Position numbers and translations under genes: made by a program. Of a stretch of DNA of 34,750 nucleotides, positions 15,909 through 23,955 are shown one piece after another. Under the pieces are notes generated by a model. It saw nothing but the letters and a program-made list of their open reading frames with translations, had not been told where the DNA came from and searched no databases. Positions within the stretch are counted from its first letter, which is position 1. The number at the start of each line of letters is the position of its first letter. The stretch lies in assembly GCA_009838635.1 (NCBI GenBank), contig VXRE01000057.1:1-34750 (forward strand), given 5' to 3'. The stretch is from Acidimicrobiia bacterium. GTDB taxonomy: Bacteria > Actinomycetota > Acidimicrobiia > Spongiisociales > Spongiisociaceae.

Positions 15909-17402
15909 ATGAAGACCATAACGCATTGGATAGGCGGAAAACCCTGGCAGGGCGAACCGGAGCGGACCGGTCCGGTGTTCAACCCGGCCACCGGACGCCA
16001 GGCCGCCGAGGTGGCTTTCGCCGGGGCCGCCGAGGTGGACCGGGCGGTCGGCACGGCGCGCAAGGCCTTCGAGGACTGGCGGTCGGTGTCGCTGACACGC
16101 CGCCAGAACATCATGTTCGCCTACCGGGAACTGATCACCCGGCACCGGCTCGACCTGGCCCGCATCCTCACTGCCGAGCACGGCAAGACCCTCGACGACG
16201 CCTTGGGCGAGGTCCAGCGGGGCCTCGAGGTGGTGGAGTTCGCCTGCAACATCGCCCATCTGATCAAGGGAGAGTTCTCGGAGCAGGTCAGCAGCGCCGT
16301 CGACACCTACACGGTGCGCCAACCGCTGGGGGTGGCGGCCGGGATCACCCCGTTCAACTTCCCCGCCATGGTGCCCATGTGGATGTTTCCCATCGCCATC
16401 GCCTGCGGCAACACCTTCGTGCTCAAGCCGTCCGAGAAAGACCCGTCCGCCTCGCTGCTCAACGCGGAACTGCTGGCCGAGGCGGGCCTTCCCGACGGCG
16501 TCTTCAACGTGGTCCACGGTGACAAGGTGGCGGTGGACGCCATCCTGGCCCACCCGGACATCGCCGCCGTCTCCTTCGTGGGCTCGACGCCGATCGCCCG
16601 GTACATCTACGAGCAGGGAACCAGGAACGGAAAGCGGGTCCAAGCGCTGGGCGGGGCCAAGAACCACATGATCGTCCTTCCGGACGCCGACATGGACCTG
16701 GCCGCCGATGCGGCGGTATCGGCCGGGTACGGCTCGGCCGGCGAGCGGTGCATGGCCATTTCGGTGGTGGTGACGGTGGGCGAGGCCGCCGAGCGGTTGC
16801 TGCCCAAGGTCCGGGAGCGGATCGCCGACCTGGTGGTGGGTCCGGGGGACTCCGAAGGGGCCCAGATGGGCCCGCTGGTAACCGCTGAGCATCGCGACCG
16901 GGTCGCCGGCTACGTCGACGCCGGCGAGGCCGAGGGCGCCCGCCTCCTCGAAGACGGCCGGGGCTTCACCAGCGAGGGGCACGAGGATGGCTTCTTCTTC
17001 GGCCCGACCCTGTTCGACGGGGTGACGCAGGACATGTCGATCTACCGGGACGAGATTTTCGGACCCGTTCTCTCGGTGGTGCGCACCGACTCCTACCAGG
17101 AGGCGATAGACCTCATCAACGTGAACCCGTATGGCAACGGAACGGCGGTGTTCACCAACGACGGCGGCGCGGCGCGCAAGTTCCAGGCCGAGATCGAGGT
17201 GGGGATGATCGGGATCAACGTTCCCATTCCGGTACCGCTGTCCTTCTACTCCTTCGGAGGATGGAAGGACTCCATCTTCGGGGGACATTCCATCTACGGC
17301 CCCGAAGGCGTACATTTCTACACCCGGCCCAAGGTCGTGATCGCCCGATGGCCGGACCCCATCCACCGCGGGGTGGACCTCGGATTCCCGCAGCATCGTT
17401 AG
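15909..17402 (+). CDS. mmsA: Methylmalonate/malonate-semialdehyde dehydrogenase (CoA-acylating)
   Basis: An aldehyde dehydrogenase of 497 residues with the MmsA pattern: ITPFNFPAMVPMWMFPIAIACGNTFVLKPSEKDPSASLL, VSFVGSTPIARYIYE, LGGAKNHMIVLPDAD and catalytic Cys281 in SAGERCMAISV. MmsA enzymes oxidatively decarboxylate malonate semialdehyde to acetyl-CoA and methylmalonate semialdehyde to propionyl-CoA using NAD and CoA. This would finish breakdown of uracil (via beta-alanine) and thymine (via beta-aminoisobutyrate). A role in valine breakdown is the usual alternative, but the neighbours favour pyrimidines. It starts 84 bases after hydA with a GAGG-type site upstream and is followed after 34 bases by the LLM oxidoreductase. 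Confidence 0.93.
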   Translation: MKTITHWIGGKPWQGEPERTGPVFNPATGRQAAEVAFAGAAEVDRAVGTARKAFEDWRSVSLTRRQNIMFAYRELITRHRLDLARILTAEHGKTLDDALGEVQRGLEVVEFACNIAHLIKGEFSEQVSSAVDTYTVRQPLGVAAGITPFNFPAMVPMWMFPIAIACGNTFVLKPSEKDPSASLLNAELLAEAGLPDGVFNVVHGDKVAVDAILAHPDIAAVSFVGSTPIARYIYEQGTRNGKRVQALGGAKNHMIVLPDADMDLAADAAVSAGYGSAGERCMAISVVVTVGEAAERLLPKVRERIADLVVGPGDSEGAQMGPLVTAEHRDRVAGYVDAGEAEGARLLEDGRGFTSEGHEDGFFFGPTLFDGVTQDMSIYRDEIFGPVLSVVRTDSYQEAIDLINVNPYGNGTAVFTNDGGAARKFQAEIEVGMIGINVPIPVPLSFYSFGGWKDSIFGGHSIYGPEGVHFYTRPKVVIARWPDPIHRGVDLGFPQHR

Positions 17403-17436
17403 AAGGCAAGAGGAACCCATAGAGGGGATAGGCACC

Positions 17437-18453
17437 ATGGACTTCGGCGTCGTGCTCCAGACCGATCCACCGGCCTCCCGGGTCGTAGAGCTCACCCGGC
17501 TGGCCGAGGCCAACGGGTTCAGCCACGCCTGGACCTTCGACTCGCATGTGCTCTGGCAGGAGCCCTTCGTCATCTACTCGAGGATGCTGGCCGAGACCGA
17601 CCGGATGGTGGTGGGTCCGATGGTCACCAATCCCGGCACCCGGGACTGGACGGTGCTCGCCTCGCTGTTCGCGACCCTCAACGAGATGTACGGGGGCCGG
17701 ACCATCTGCGGGATGGGACGGGGCGACTCGGCGCTCCGCTACATCGGCCGCAAACCGAGGACCCTGGCCAAGATGGCCGAGTCGATGGAGGTCATCAAGG
17801 GGCTGGTAGCCGGGGAGGAGGTCGACTACGACGGCACGCCTCTCCGGATACCGTGGATCTCGGAGGGCTGGGACCTTCCGATGTGGGCGGCCGGCTACGG
17901 ACCGAAGGCGCTGGCCACGGTCGGGCGCCACGCCGACGGGTTCATACTGCAGCTGGCCGATCCCCAGATCCTGGAGTGGACGGTGGGGGCGGTGCGAGCC
18001 GCGGCGGCGGAGGCGGGCCGCGATCCGGACGAGATAGCGGTCTGCGTGGTGGCGCCGGCCTACGTGGGTGACGACATCGAGCACCAGCGGGAGCAGCTCC
18101 GGTGGTTCGGGGGCATGGTCGGCAACCACGTCCACGACCTGGTGAAGCGCTACGGCTCGGACAACCCGGAGATGGTCCCCGAGGTCCTGGCCGACTACAT
18201 CGCCGCCCGGGAAGGCTACGACTACGACCACCACGGGCGGGCCGGCAACCCCTCCACCGACTTCGTGCCCGACGCCATCGTGGACCGTTTCTGCGTGCTC
18301 GGAACGGCCGAGGACCACATCGCCAAGCTGGCGGAACTAAGCGCTCTGGGGATGGACCATTTCGGGGTCTACCTGATGCACGACGACCGGGAGGGAACGC
18401 TGAACGCCTATGGCAGGACGGTCATACCGGGGGTCAAGGGTCCGAGGGTTTGA
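17437..18453 (+). CDS. LLM-class F420-dependent oxidoreductase in pyrimidine cluster
   Basis: A luciferase-like TIM-barrel protein of 338 residues: MDFGVVLQTDPPASRVVELTRLAEANGFSHAWTFDSH, MVVGPMVTNPGTRDWTVLASLFATLNEMYGGRTICGMGRGDSALR, LPMWAAGYGPKALATVGRHADGFILQLADP. It resembles the Mer-related F420-dependent subgroup (from memory, the group NCBI models as the CPS_4043 family) rather than the flavin-dependent RutA pyrimidine oxygenase. As last gene of the catabolic run, 34 bases after mmsA, it probably acts on a pathway intermediate. Because no dihydropyrimidine dehydrogenase is present, F420-linked reduction of uracil/thymine is a reasonable hypothesis. Cofactor and substrate are not proven by the sequence. 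Confidence 0.82.
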   Translation: MDFGVVLQTDPPASRVVELTRLAEANGFSHAWTFDSHVLWQEPFVIYSRMLAETDRMVVGPMVTNPGTRDWTVLASLFATLNEMYGGRTICGMGRGDSALRYIGRKPRTLAKMAESMEVIKGLVAGEEVDYDGTPLRIPWISEGWDLPMWAAGYGPKALATVGRHADGFILQLADPQILEWTVGAVRAAAAEAGRDPDEIAVCVVAPAYVGDDIEHQREQLRWFGGMVGNHVHDLVKRYGSDNPEMVPEVLADYIAAREGYDYDHHGRAGNPSTDFVPDAIVDRFCVLGTAEDHIAKLAELSALGMDHFGVYLMHDDREGTLNAYGRTVIPGVKGPRV

Positions 18454-18498
18454 TCTCGGCTCTCGCCCGGATCCACCCTCACCCGCCTCGGCGGTTCC

Positions 18499-18921
18499 TC
18501 AATAGCCGGACTCGGCGACGGGTGAGCGACCCCCGCCGGCCACCGACCCGTATTCCTCTTCGCTCACCTTGCGGCCCTCCCACACGGTGGCGCCGCCGGT
18601 GGTATGGGATACATGCGTCATCGGCGAGTCCGGGAGGGCGCCGTGCCAATGGACCTCGCCGGGAGGGGCGTGGACGAGATCTCCGGTGGAGATCTCGACG
18701 GCGGAGCCTTCCTCGTTCTGGACCAGGCCCGCGCCGTTCACGACATAGAGCACCTGGCCTTCAGGGTGGTGGTGCCAGTCGGTCCGGGCGCCCGGCTCGA
18801 AGCTCACCGCCAGGATGTTCAGCACACCGTCGTTGCGCACCGGTCCGAATAGCACGTCGCCGGTGAAGTACTCCGCGGGCGCCTCCTCCCAGGCGACGTC
18901 ACCAGGCCTCCAATGTTCCAT
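18499..18921 (-). CDS. Small cupin-domain protein
   Basis: A single-domain cupin of 140 residues. Cupin motif 1 is visible as ARTDWHHHPEGQVLYVVNGAGLVQNEEG and motif 2 as GDLVHAPPGEVHWHGA, giving three His and a Gln or Glu as likely metal ligands. Similar small cupins include metal-dependent hydroxynitrile-lyase-like and oxygenase-like proteins, but the activity cannot be told from sequence. GGAGG lies four bases before the ATG. The gene is 30 bases downstream of the decarboxylase gene on the same strand, so the two probably form an operon. It converges on the LLM gene. Confidence 0.82.
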   Translation of the reverse strand: MEHWRPGDVAWEEAPAEYFTGDVLFGPVRNDGVLNILAVSFEPGARTDWHHHPEGQVLYVVNGAGLVQNEEGSAVEISTGDLVHAPPGEVHWHGALPDSPMTHVSHTTGGATVWEGRKVSEEEYGSVAGGGRSPVAESGY

Positions 18922-18951
18922 GATCCTCCGAACCGATAGACGCCGAGGACT

Positions 18952-20346
18952 CTAGAGGAGAGGAGCGGCTGTCCCGTCGATGAGCCTCCACAGCCGTTCG
19001 ACATGTTCCTCTCGGGTGTCCATCTGGCCTATCGACACCCGCAAGAAGGAGGTCTCCCCGATCCGGGAAGGTGTCAGGAACGAGTGACCGGACCGGTTGA
19101 CCGCCTCCCCCAATGATTCGGTGGCCCGGTTGCCGGCCCGGTGCCGGAAGCACACCAGGGCGAAGGGGACGGGGGCCACCAATTCGAAACGTGGGTCTTC
19201 CCGCATCCGGTCGGCAAGGGAGCGGGCCCACGCCACGTTGTCGCGTATCCGGGCCCGCAGCGCGGCGGCGCCGTAGTAGCGCAGGACGAACCAGAGCTTC
19301 AGGGAGCGGAAGCGGCGGCCAAGCGCCACGTGCCAGTCCCGGTAGTCGATCACCTGCCCGCTCTCCGAGGAGGCGTTGCGCAGGTACTCGGGCAGGATTG
19401 AGAGGGTGCGGATCAGGGGTCTCCGGTCGGCCACGTAGAAGAGCGAGCCGTCGAAGGTCATCGGCGTCCACTTGTAAGGGTTGACCGTGTAGCTGTCCAC
19501 CAGCTCCAGGCCGTCCTGATGGTGCCGGAACTCGGGACAGAGCATGGCGTTGCCGGCATACGCGGCGTCCACGTGATGCCACATCCCGGCGTGGCGGGCC
19601 AGTTCCCCCACGGCGCGGACCGGGTCCACCGCGGTCGTGCCGGTGGTGCCCACCGCCGAGCACGCGAAGGCGGGCTCCAACCCGGCGGCCCGATCCTCAC
19701 GGACCGCTTCCCGAAGGGCGTCGACCCGCATCGCGTACGCATCGTCCACGTCGATCAGCCGCACATGGCGGTAGCCGGCCACCCGGGCGCCCTTCTCCAC
19801 GGAGGAATGGGCCTGGGAGGACGTGTAGGCGACGCACCGGTCGGCGGAGGCGCCCCGGCGGGCCGCCTCCTCGCGGGCCACCACGAGGGCGGTGTGGACT
19901 GCATCCGAGGCGGTCTGCTGCAGCACCCCGCCGCCCTGGTCGGTGGTCTTCCACCGGGCCGGAAGGCCGAGCAGGTCCACCATCCAGTCGGCCATCACGC
20001 TCTCCAGCTCGGTGCATACAGGGCTGGTGGCCCACAGCATGCCCTGCTGGCCGAGGCCGGCCGAGACCAGCTCGCCGAGGATGCCGGGGCCGGACGTGGC
20101 GGCCGGGAAGAAGGCGAACCACCCGGGGGAGACCCAGTTGGTCAACCCGGGAACGACGATACGGTCCAGGTCGGCCGTGATCTCCTCGAAATCCTCGGGC
20201 TCCTCCGGAGCGCGGTCGGGCAGCATGTCCCGGATCTCGCCCGGAGCCAGTTGTGACTGCACCGGCAGGTCGCCCACCTGCTCCATGTAGCCGGCCACCC
20301 AGTCGATCAACGCGTAGCCTTGACGGCGGAACTCCTCGGGCGTCAT
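18952..20346 (-). CDS. Group II PLP-dependent decarboxylase (aromatic-L-amino-acid decarboxylase family)
   Basis: A 464-residue fold-type I PLP enzyme. Family landmarks are TNWVSPGWFAFFPA, the substrate pocket WATSPVCTELE, SSQAHSSVEKGARVAG (His stacking on PLP), WHHVDAAYAGNAMLCPEFRHH (the Asp binding PLP nitrogen), the PLP-Lys motif TVNPYKWTPMTFDGS and the catalytic-loop YLRN followed by DYRDWHVALGRRFRSLKLWFV. The family normally has NPHKW; here Tyr replaces the His before the lysine. The loop Tyr needed for decarboxylation is present, so amine formation from Tyr, Trp, Phe or a related amino acid is likely. The substrate is unknown. It is cotranscribed with a cupin. Confidence 0.88.
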   Translation of the reverse strand: MTPEEFRRQGYALIDWVAGYMEQVGDLPVQSQLAPGEIRDMLPDRAPEEPEDFEEITADLDRIVVPGLTNWVSPGWFAFFPAATSGPGILGELVSAGLGQQGMLWATSPVCTELESVMADWMVDLLGLPARWKTTDQGGGVLQQTASDAVHTALVVAREEAARRGASADRCVAYTSSQAHSSVEKGARVAGYRHVRLIDVDDAYAMRVDALREAVREDRAAGLEPAFACSAVGTTGTTAVDPVRAVGELARHAGMWHHVDAAYAGNAMLCPEFRHHQDGLELVDSYTVNPYKWTPMTFDGSLFYVADRRPLIRTLSILPEYLRNASSESGQVIDYRDWHVALGRRFRSLKLWFVLRYYGAAALRARIRDNVAWARSLADRMREDPRFELVAPVPFALVCFRHRAGNRATESLGEAVNRSGHSFLTPSRIGETSFLRVSIGQMDTREEHVERLWRLIDGTAAPLL

Positions 20347-20478
20347 GCCACAAGGTTACGCAAGCACGGTGTCGGTGCCTGCCCCAGCCATGGTCTGAAC
20401 TCCACACGGGGCGATCGCGGGGTAGCGGATACACATCCGTCGAATCTTGGGGCGGCGTATGCTGGAGAAGGGAAAGTG

Positions 20479-20691
20479 ATGCATAAGTTCGGCGTATTCA
20501 TCTACTGGAGCACTCAGGACGATGCGTTCGTCGCCGAAGTGCCGGAACTCCCAGGGTGCATGGCCCATGGTGACTCGCTGCAGTCTGCTCTCGAACATGT
20601 CCAGCAAGCCATGGACCTGTGGATAGACACCGCCAGAGAACTGGGGAATCCGGTTCCAAAGCCCACGAATCAGCCCCTGACAATGGTGTGA
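20479..20691 (+). CDS. hicB: Solitary HicB-family antitoxin-like protein
   Basis: A 70-residue HicB-like partial RNase H fold: KFGVFIYWSTQDDAFVAEVPELPGCMAHGDSLQSALEHVQQAMDLWIDTARELGNPVPKP. The PELPGC-HGDS-AL pattern is typical of HicB. The translated start is ATG 20479 (or GTG 20476) with GGAGAAGGG upstream; the track's 123-residue version extends into intergenic sequence. No HicA toxin gene (a small dsRBD-like protein) fits in the 132 bases before or the 61 bases after, so this is an orphan antitoxin or a HicB-like regulator. There is no C-terminal DNA-binding domain. Confidence 0.82.
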   Translation: MHKFGVFIYWSTQDDAFVAEVPELPGCMAHGDSLQSALEHVQQAMDLWIDTARELGNPVPKPTNQPLTMV

Positions 20692-20752
20692 CGCTGACCC
20701 TTTCACGTGGCCAGGTTGATGAGGCCGCCCGTGTACCATTCTCGGCGATCCG

Positions 20753-22156
20753 ATGACGAACCCACCGCGCACCCTTTTCCAGAAGGTCTGGGACGCCCAT
20801 GTAGCCCACGAGGCTCCCGGGGAGCCGTCCCTGCTCTACATCGACCTGCACCTGGTCCACGAGGTGACCAGCCCGCAGGCGTTCGACGGCCTGCGGCTGG
20901 CCGGACGGGGCGTGCGGCGGCCCGACCTGACGCTGGCGACCATCGACCACGGGGTCCCGACCGCCAACCGCAGCCTCGGGATACGGGATCCCCTGTCGAA
21001 GAGGCAGATCGACGCCCTGATCGCCAACTGCGAGCAGTACGGCATCACCCTCTACGGGCTGGACGACCCCCGCCAGGGCATCGTCCACATCATCGGTCCC
21101 GAGCAGGGCATCACCCAGCCCGGTATGACCATCGTCTGCGGCGACTCCCACACCGCCACCCACGGCGCCTTCGGAGCGCTGGCCTTCGGGATCGGCACCT
21201 CCGAGGTGGAGCACGTGCTCGCTACCCAGACCCTTCCCCAGGCGAAGCCCAAGGCCATGGCCGTGACGGTCGACGGCGATCTCCCCACGGGGGTCACCGC
21301 CAAGGACATCATCCTGGCCATCATCGCCAGGATCGGGGTGGCCGGCGGGGTCGGCCACGTGATCGAGTACCGGGGCTCCACCATCCGCTCCCTCTCGATG
21401 GCGGCCCGCATGACCATCTGCAACATGTCGATCGAGGGAGGGGCCCGGGCCGGCATGGTGGCCCCGGACGACACCACCTACTCGTACCTGGAGGGACGCC
21501 CCCACGCCCCCAGGGACTGGGAAGCGGCGCTGGATCACTGGCGCACCCTCCCCACCGATGACGGCGCCACCTTCGACACCGAGGTCGAGTTGGACGCGGC
21601 CGAGCTCGAGCCCCACGTCTCCTGGGGCACCAACCCCGCCCAGACCGTGCCGGTCAGCGCCCGGGTGCCCCACCCGGACGACTACGACGACCCGCTGGAC
21701 CGGTCGGGGTGCGGGCGGGCCCTGGAATACATGGACCTGGCGGCGGGCACACCCATCACTGACATCCGCCTCGACCGGGTCTTCCTGGGGTCTTGCACCA
21801 ACGCCCGCATCGAGGACCTGCGAGCGGCGGCGGGGATCGTGGAAGGGCGCTCCGTGGCCCGGTCGGTCAGTGCCATGGTGGTGCCCGGTTCCGGCCTGGT
21901 GAAGCTCCAGGCCGAGGAGGAGGGCCTCGACCGCGTCTTCACGGAGGCCGGGTTCGAGTGGCGTGACGCCGGATGCTCCATGTGCCTGGGGATGAACGAC
22001 GACATCCTCGCCCCCGGCGAGCGCTGCGCCTCGACCTCCAACCGCAACTTCGAGGGCCGCCAGGGGCGGGGCGGGCGCACCCACCTCGTCAGCCCCGAGA
22101 TGGCCGCCGCCGCGGCGGTGGCGGGGCACTTCGTCGACGTGCGAACCTGGACCTGA
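20753..22156 (+). CDS. leuC: 3-isopropylmalate dehydratase large subunit
   Basis: An aconitase-superfamily large subunit of 467 residues. It has [14 protein letters not shown], the LeuC motif [56 protein letters not shown], and the three iron-sulfur Cys in [14 protein letters not shown] and GCSMCLGMN. With LeuD it isomerises 2-isopropylmalate to 3-isopropylmalate in leucine biosynthesis, in the cytoplasm, through a [4Fe-4S] cluster. The leuD gene follows after 2 bases. No leuA or leuB is in the window and no leucine-type leader peptide was seen upstream; the preceding gene is hicB. Confidence 0.95.
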   Translation: MTNPPRTLFQKVWDAHVAHEAPGEPSLLYIDLHLVHEVTSPQAFDGLRLAGRGVRRPDLTLATIDHGVPTANRSLGIRDPLSKRQIDALIANCEQYGITLYGLDDPRQGIVHIIGPEQGITQPGMTIVCGDSHTATHGAFGALAFGIGTSEVEHVLATQTLPQAKPKAMAVTVDGDLPTGVTAKDIILAIIARIGVAGGVGHVIEYRGSTIRSLSMAARMTICNMSIEGGARAGMVAPDDTTYSYLEGRPHAPRDWEAALDHWRTLPTDDGATFDTEVELDAAELEPHVSWGTNPAQTVPVSARVPHPDDYDDPLDRSGCGRALEYMDLAAGTPITDIRLDRVFLGSCTNARIEDLRAAAGIVEGRSVARSVSAMVVPGSGLVKLQAEEEGLDRVFTEAGFEWRDAGCSMCLGMNDDILAPGERCASTSNRNFEGRQGRGGRTHLVSPEMAAAAAVAGHFVDVRTWT

Positions 22157-22158
22157 CC

Positions 22159-22764
22159 GTGGACCCTGTAGGAGTCATCACCGGCACCATGGCGCCCCTG
22201 CCGAGGAACAACTGCGATACCGACCAGATAATGCCCAAGCAGTTCCTGAAGCGCGTGGAGCGGAGCGGCTACGGGCAGTTCCTCTTCCACGACTGGGCCA
22301 GGATCGCCGGCGGGGACCTCGATCCGGAGTTCGTCCTCAACCGTCCCGAGTACCAGGATGCCCGGGTCCTGGTCAGCGGGCCCAACTTCGGTTCGGGATC
22401 ATCTCGCGAGCACGCCCCATGGGGCATCCAGGACTGGGGCTTCGAGGCGGTGATCGCCCCCACGTTCGCGGACATCTTCTACAACAACTGCACCAAGATC
22501 GGGTTGCTGCCGGTCACGCTCACCGAGGCCGAGGTGAACCGGCTGATCGAGTTGGCCACCGCCATGCCGGGGGCGGTGATCACGATCGACCTGGAGGCCC
22601 AGACCGTCACCGCCGGCGACCGGCAGGCCGGTTTCGAGATCGACGCCTTCACCAAGTACCGGCTCCTCGAGGGGCTTGACGACATCGGCCTCACCATGCG
22701 GAATCTCGAGGCCATCGAGGTCTTCGAGCAGTCCCGGCCCGGCTACCTGCCGTCTCTGGCCTGA
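22159..22764 (+). CDS. leuD: 3-isopropylmalate dehydratase small subunit
   Basis: A small swivelling-domain subunit of 201 residues: GTMAPLPRNNCDTDQIMPKQFLKRVERSGYG, LVSGPNFGSGSSREHAPWGIQDWGFEAVIAPTFADIFYNNCTKIGLLPV, all standard for LeuD. The start is GTG 22159, two bases after the leuC stop, which gives the normal N terminus; the track's longer ORF reads through leuC in another frame. It forms the LeuCD heterodimer with the upstream gene. Confidence 0.95.
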   Translation: MDPVGVITGTMAPLPRNNCDTDQIMPKQFLKRVERSGYGQFLFHDWARIAGGDLDPEFVLNRPEYQDARVLVSGPNFGSGSSREHAPWGIQDWGFEAVIAPTFADIFYNNCTKIGLLPVTLTEAEVNRLIELATAMPGAVITIDLEAQTVTAGDRQAGFEIDAFTKYRLLEGLDDIGLTMRNLEAIEVFEQSRPGYLPSLA

Positions 22765-22819
22765 TCTCCCCCACGGCGTGACCAGGCCCCCCTTCGACGA
22801 GTAGGCGTCTCCGGCCCGG

Positions 22820-22825
22820 TAGGCT
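22820..22825 (+). promoter_or_regulatory. -10 box for leaderless lgt-like transcript
   Basis: TAGGCT is centred about 10 bases before the GTG at 22833, and no ribosome site precedes that GTG. The spacing fits leaderless initiation. No clear -35. Confidence 0.4.
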
Positions 22826-22832
22826 CGCGGGC

Positions 22833-23726
22833 GTGTTCGCAGTCATCTCCTACCCGCCCATCCCGATCTTCGAGGTCGGGCCGCTGCGGATGTCGCTCCA
22901 CGGCGTCTTCGCCGGGGTGGGCTTCCTGGCCGGGGCCTACTACGGCACCCTCCGCTACCGGGCCCGGGGATTCGACGCCAACCTGTTCCAGTCGGTCCTG
23001 ACCTGGGCGCTGGTCGGCGCGCTGTTGGGTGCCCGATGGCTCACCCTGCCCGCCTACTGGGCAGAGAACGGCTTTGACGCGGGCGAGCTGATCAACATCG
23101 GCGGCAACTACTCCATCCTGGGCGGTTTCGCCGGTGGCATCGGAGCCGGTGTCTGGAGGGCCCGCCGGCTGGGGCTCCGGCTGGGACCGGCCGTGGACGT
23201 GGCCGCCTTCGGCCTGGCCATAGGAACGGTGGTGGGCCGCATCGGCGACCTGGCCATCGTGGAGCACCTCGGCGGGCCGACCCGGTTCGCCCTGGGATAC
23301 GGGATCCGGCCGGGTTACGACGTGGCCCCACAGCACGACCGACTGGAGTGCGTGACGGCGACAGTGGGGGAGTTCTGCGGTATCTACCACCATGCCGCCC
23401 TGTATGACATGCTGGTCGCGGCGGTCTGCTTCGGCTTCCTCTACTGGCTGGTCTTCCGGTCCGGCGTCCGGCTCCGCTATGGCCAGTTGTTTGCCATCTG
23501 GATGACCTGGTACGGCCTCCAGCGCTTTTTTATCGACTTCACCCGCCTCGCCCTGGATGTCGGCGGCGACCGGACCCTCGGTGCGCTGACATGGAGCCAG
23601 TGGAGCGCCCTGGCCGCCGCGGTGGGCGGCGTAGGCCTCTTCCTCTGGCTGGGCAAGCGGAATCCGGTGGTGACGCCCGAGAACGACCGAGCCCAAGGCG
23701 CCGCGGCCCACCATGAGGACGGGTAG
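22833..23726 (+). CDS. lgt: Divergent prolipoprotein diacylglyceryl transferase (Lgt) homologue
   Basis: A polytopic membrane protein of 297 residues with the Lgt layout: YPPIPIFEVGPLRM, seven or so helices, the signature-region GTVVGRIGDLAIVEHLGG and RYGQLFAIWMTWYGLQRFFIDFTR. Lgt moves diacylglycerol from phosphatidylglycerol to the lipobox Cys. Compared with E. coli Lgt by eye, Arg143, Glu151, Gly154 and Arg239 are kept, but Tyr26 is His, His103 is Leu, Asn146 is Asp and Glu243 is Asp. It could be a lineage-specific functional Lgt or a paralogue with changed chemistry. The gene starts at GTG 22833, probably leaderless, and ends in a hydrophilic tail. Confidence 0.78.
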   Translation: MFAVISYPPIPIFEVGPLRMSLHGVFAGVGFLAGAYYGTLRYRARGFDANLFQSVLTWALVGALLGARWLTLPAYWAENGFDAGELINIGGNYSILGGFAGGIGAGVWRARRLGLRLGPAVDVAAFGLAIGTVVGRIGDLAIVEHLGGPTRFALGYGIRPGYDVAPQHDRLECVTATVGEFCGIYHHAALYDMLVAAVCFGFLYWLVFRSGVRLRYGQLFAIWMTWYGLQRFFIDFTRLALDVGGDRTLGALTWSQWSALAAAVGGVGLFLWLGKRNPVVTPENDRAQGAAAHHEDG

Positions 23727-23759
23727 GGGTCGAGGACATCAACCCAAGGCCGTTTCGGG

Positions 23760-23789
23760 TTGTCGGCCCGGTCGCCGATGGGGTAACCT
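23760..23789 (+). promoter_or_regulatory. Promoter of the aromatic leader/chorismate mutase transcript
   Basis: TTGTCG (23760-23765), 18 bases, then TAACCT (23784-23789). Initiation 7-8 bases further on would begin at or next to the GTG of the leader peptide at 23797, so the leader peptide would be translated without an untranslated leader. Confidence 0.6.
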
Positions 23790-23796
23790 GCCCGGC

Positions 23797-23868
23797 GTGA
23801 CTTCTACCCAGGTGTATTCGTACTTCGCCTTTACCGGGCCCGGTGCCCGGGCCTGGCGCGACGTCTAG
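23797..23868 (+). CDS. Tyr/Phe-rich attenuation leader peptide
   Basis: A 23-codon ORF, too short for the ORF track, reading V/M-TSTQVYSYFAFTGPGARAWRDV. Codons 7-12 are Tyr-Ser-Tyr-Phe-Ala-Phe, with one Trp at codon 20. It begins just after the promoter and ends before the terminator stem. The run of aromatic codons lies 1-2 bases before the first stem arm (23834), exactly where a stalled ribosome would block it. This is the arrangement of ribosome-mediated attenuators such as pheL and trpL. The downstream gene encodes a DAHP-synthase-like/chorismate-mutase protein, so Tyr/Phe sensing makes metabolic sense. Translation has not been shown. Confidence 0.78.
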   Translation: MTSTQVYSYFAFTGPGARAWRDV

Positions 23869-23921
23869 ACCGAACCTGTCGTAGAAAAGCCAAGGCCCGG
23901 AGCGCCCGCTCCGGGCGCTTT
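23834..23921 (+). promoter_or_regulatory. Attenuator: competing antiterminator and terminator stems
   Basis: Four segments can be drawn. Segment 1 is CCGGGC (23834-23839), which pairs with GCCCGG (23845-23850). Segment 2 is CCGGGCC (23847-23853), which can instead pair with segment 3, GGCCCGG (23894-23900). Segment 3 is also the 5' arm of the terminator. A ribosome stalled on the Tyr/Phe codons covers segment 1, frees segment 2 for segment 3 and so prevents the terminator. A ribosome that moves on lets the terminator form. The pairing is read by eye from the sequence; the mechanism follows classical attenuation. Confidence 0.7.
23895..23921 (+). terminator. Leader terminator hairpin of the attenuator
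   Basis: GCCCGGAGC-GCCC-GCTCCGGGC is a perfect 9-bp stem with a tetraloop, followed by GCTTT. Upstream AAAGC could extend pairing to GCTTT. It ends 35 bases before the ATG of the structural gene. Confidence 0.82.
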
Positions 23922-23955
23922 GACGTCCGGAGCGAATCCGACACAGAGGAGCATC

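Noticed and set aside
15879-17573. 564-codon minus-strand ORF opposite mmsA
   Set aside because: Antisense shadow of a clear aldehyde dehydrogenase; the translation has no domain features.
17437-18453. RutA-type flavin pyrimidine monooxygenase
   Set aside because: The sequence style is the Mer/F420 subgroup and the partner genes are of the reductive (hydantoinase) route, not the Rut route.
20498-22129. 543-codon minus-strand ORF opposite leuC
   Set aside because: Antisense shadow; leuC has all iron-sulfur cysteines in the plus frame.
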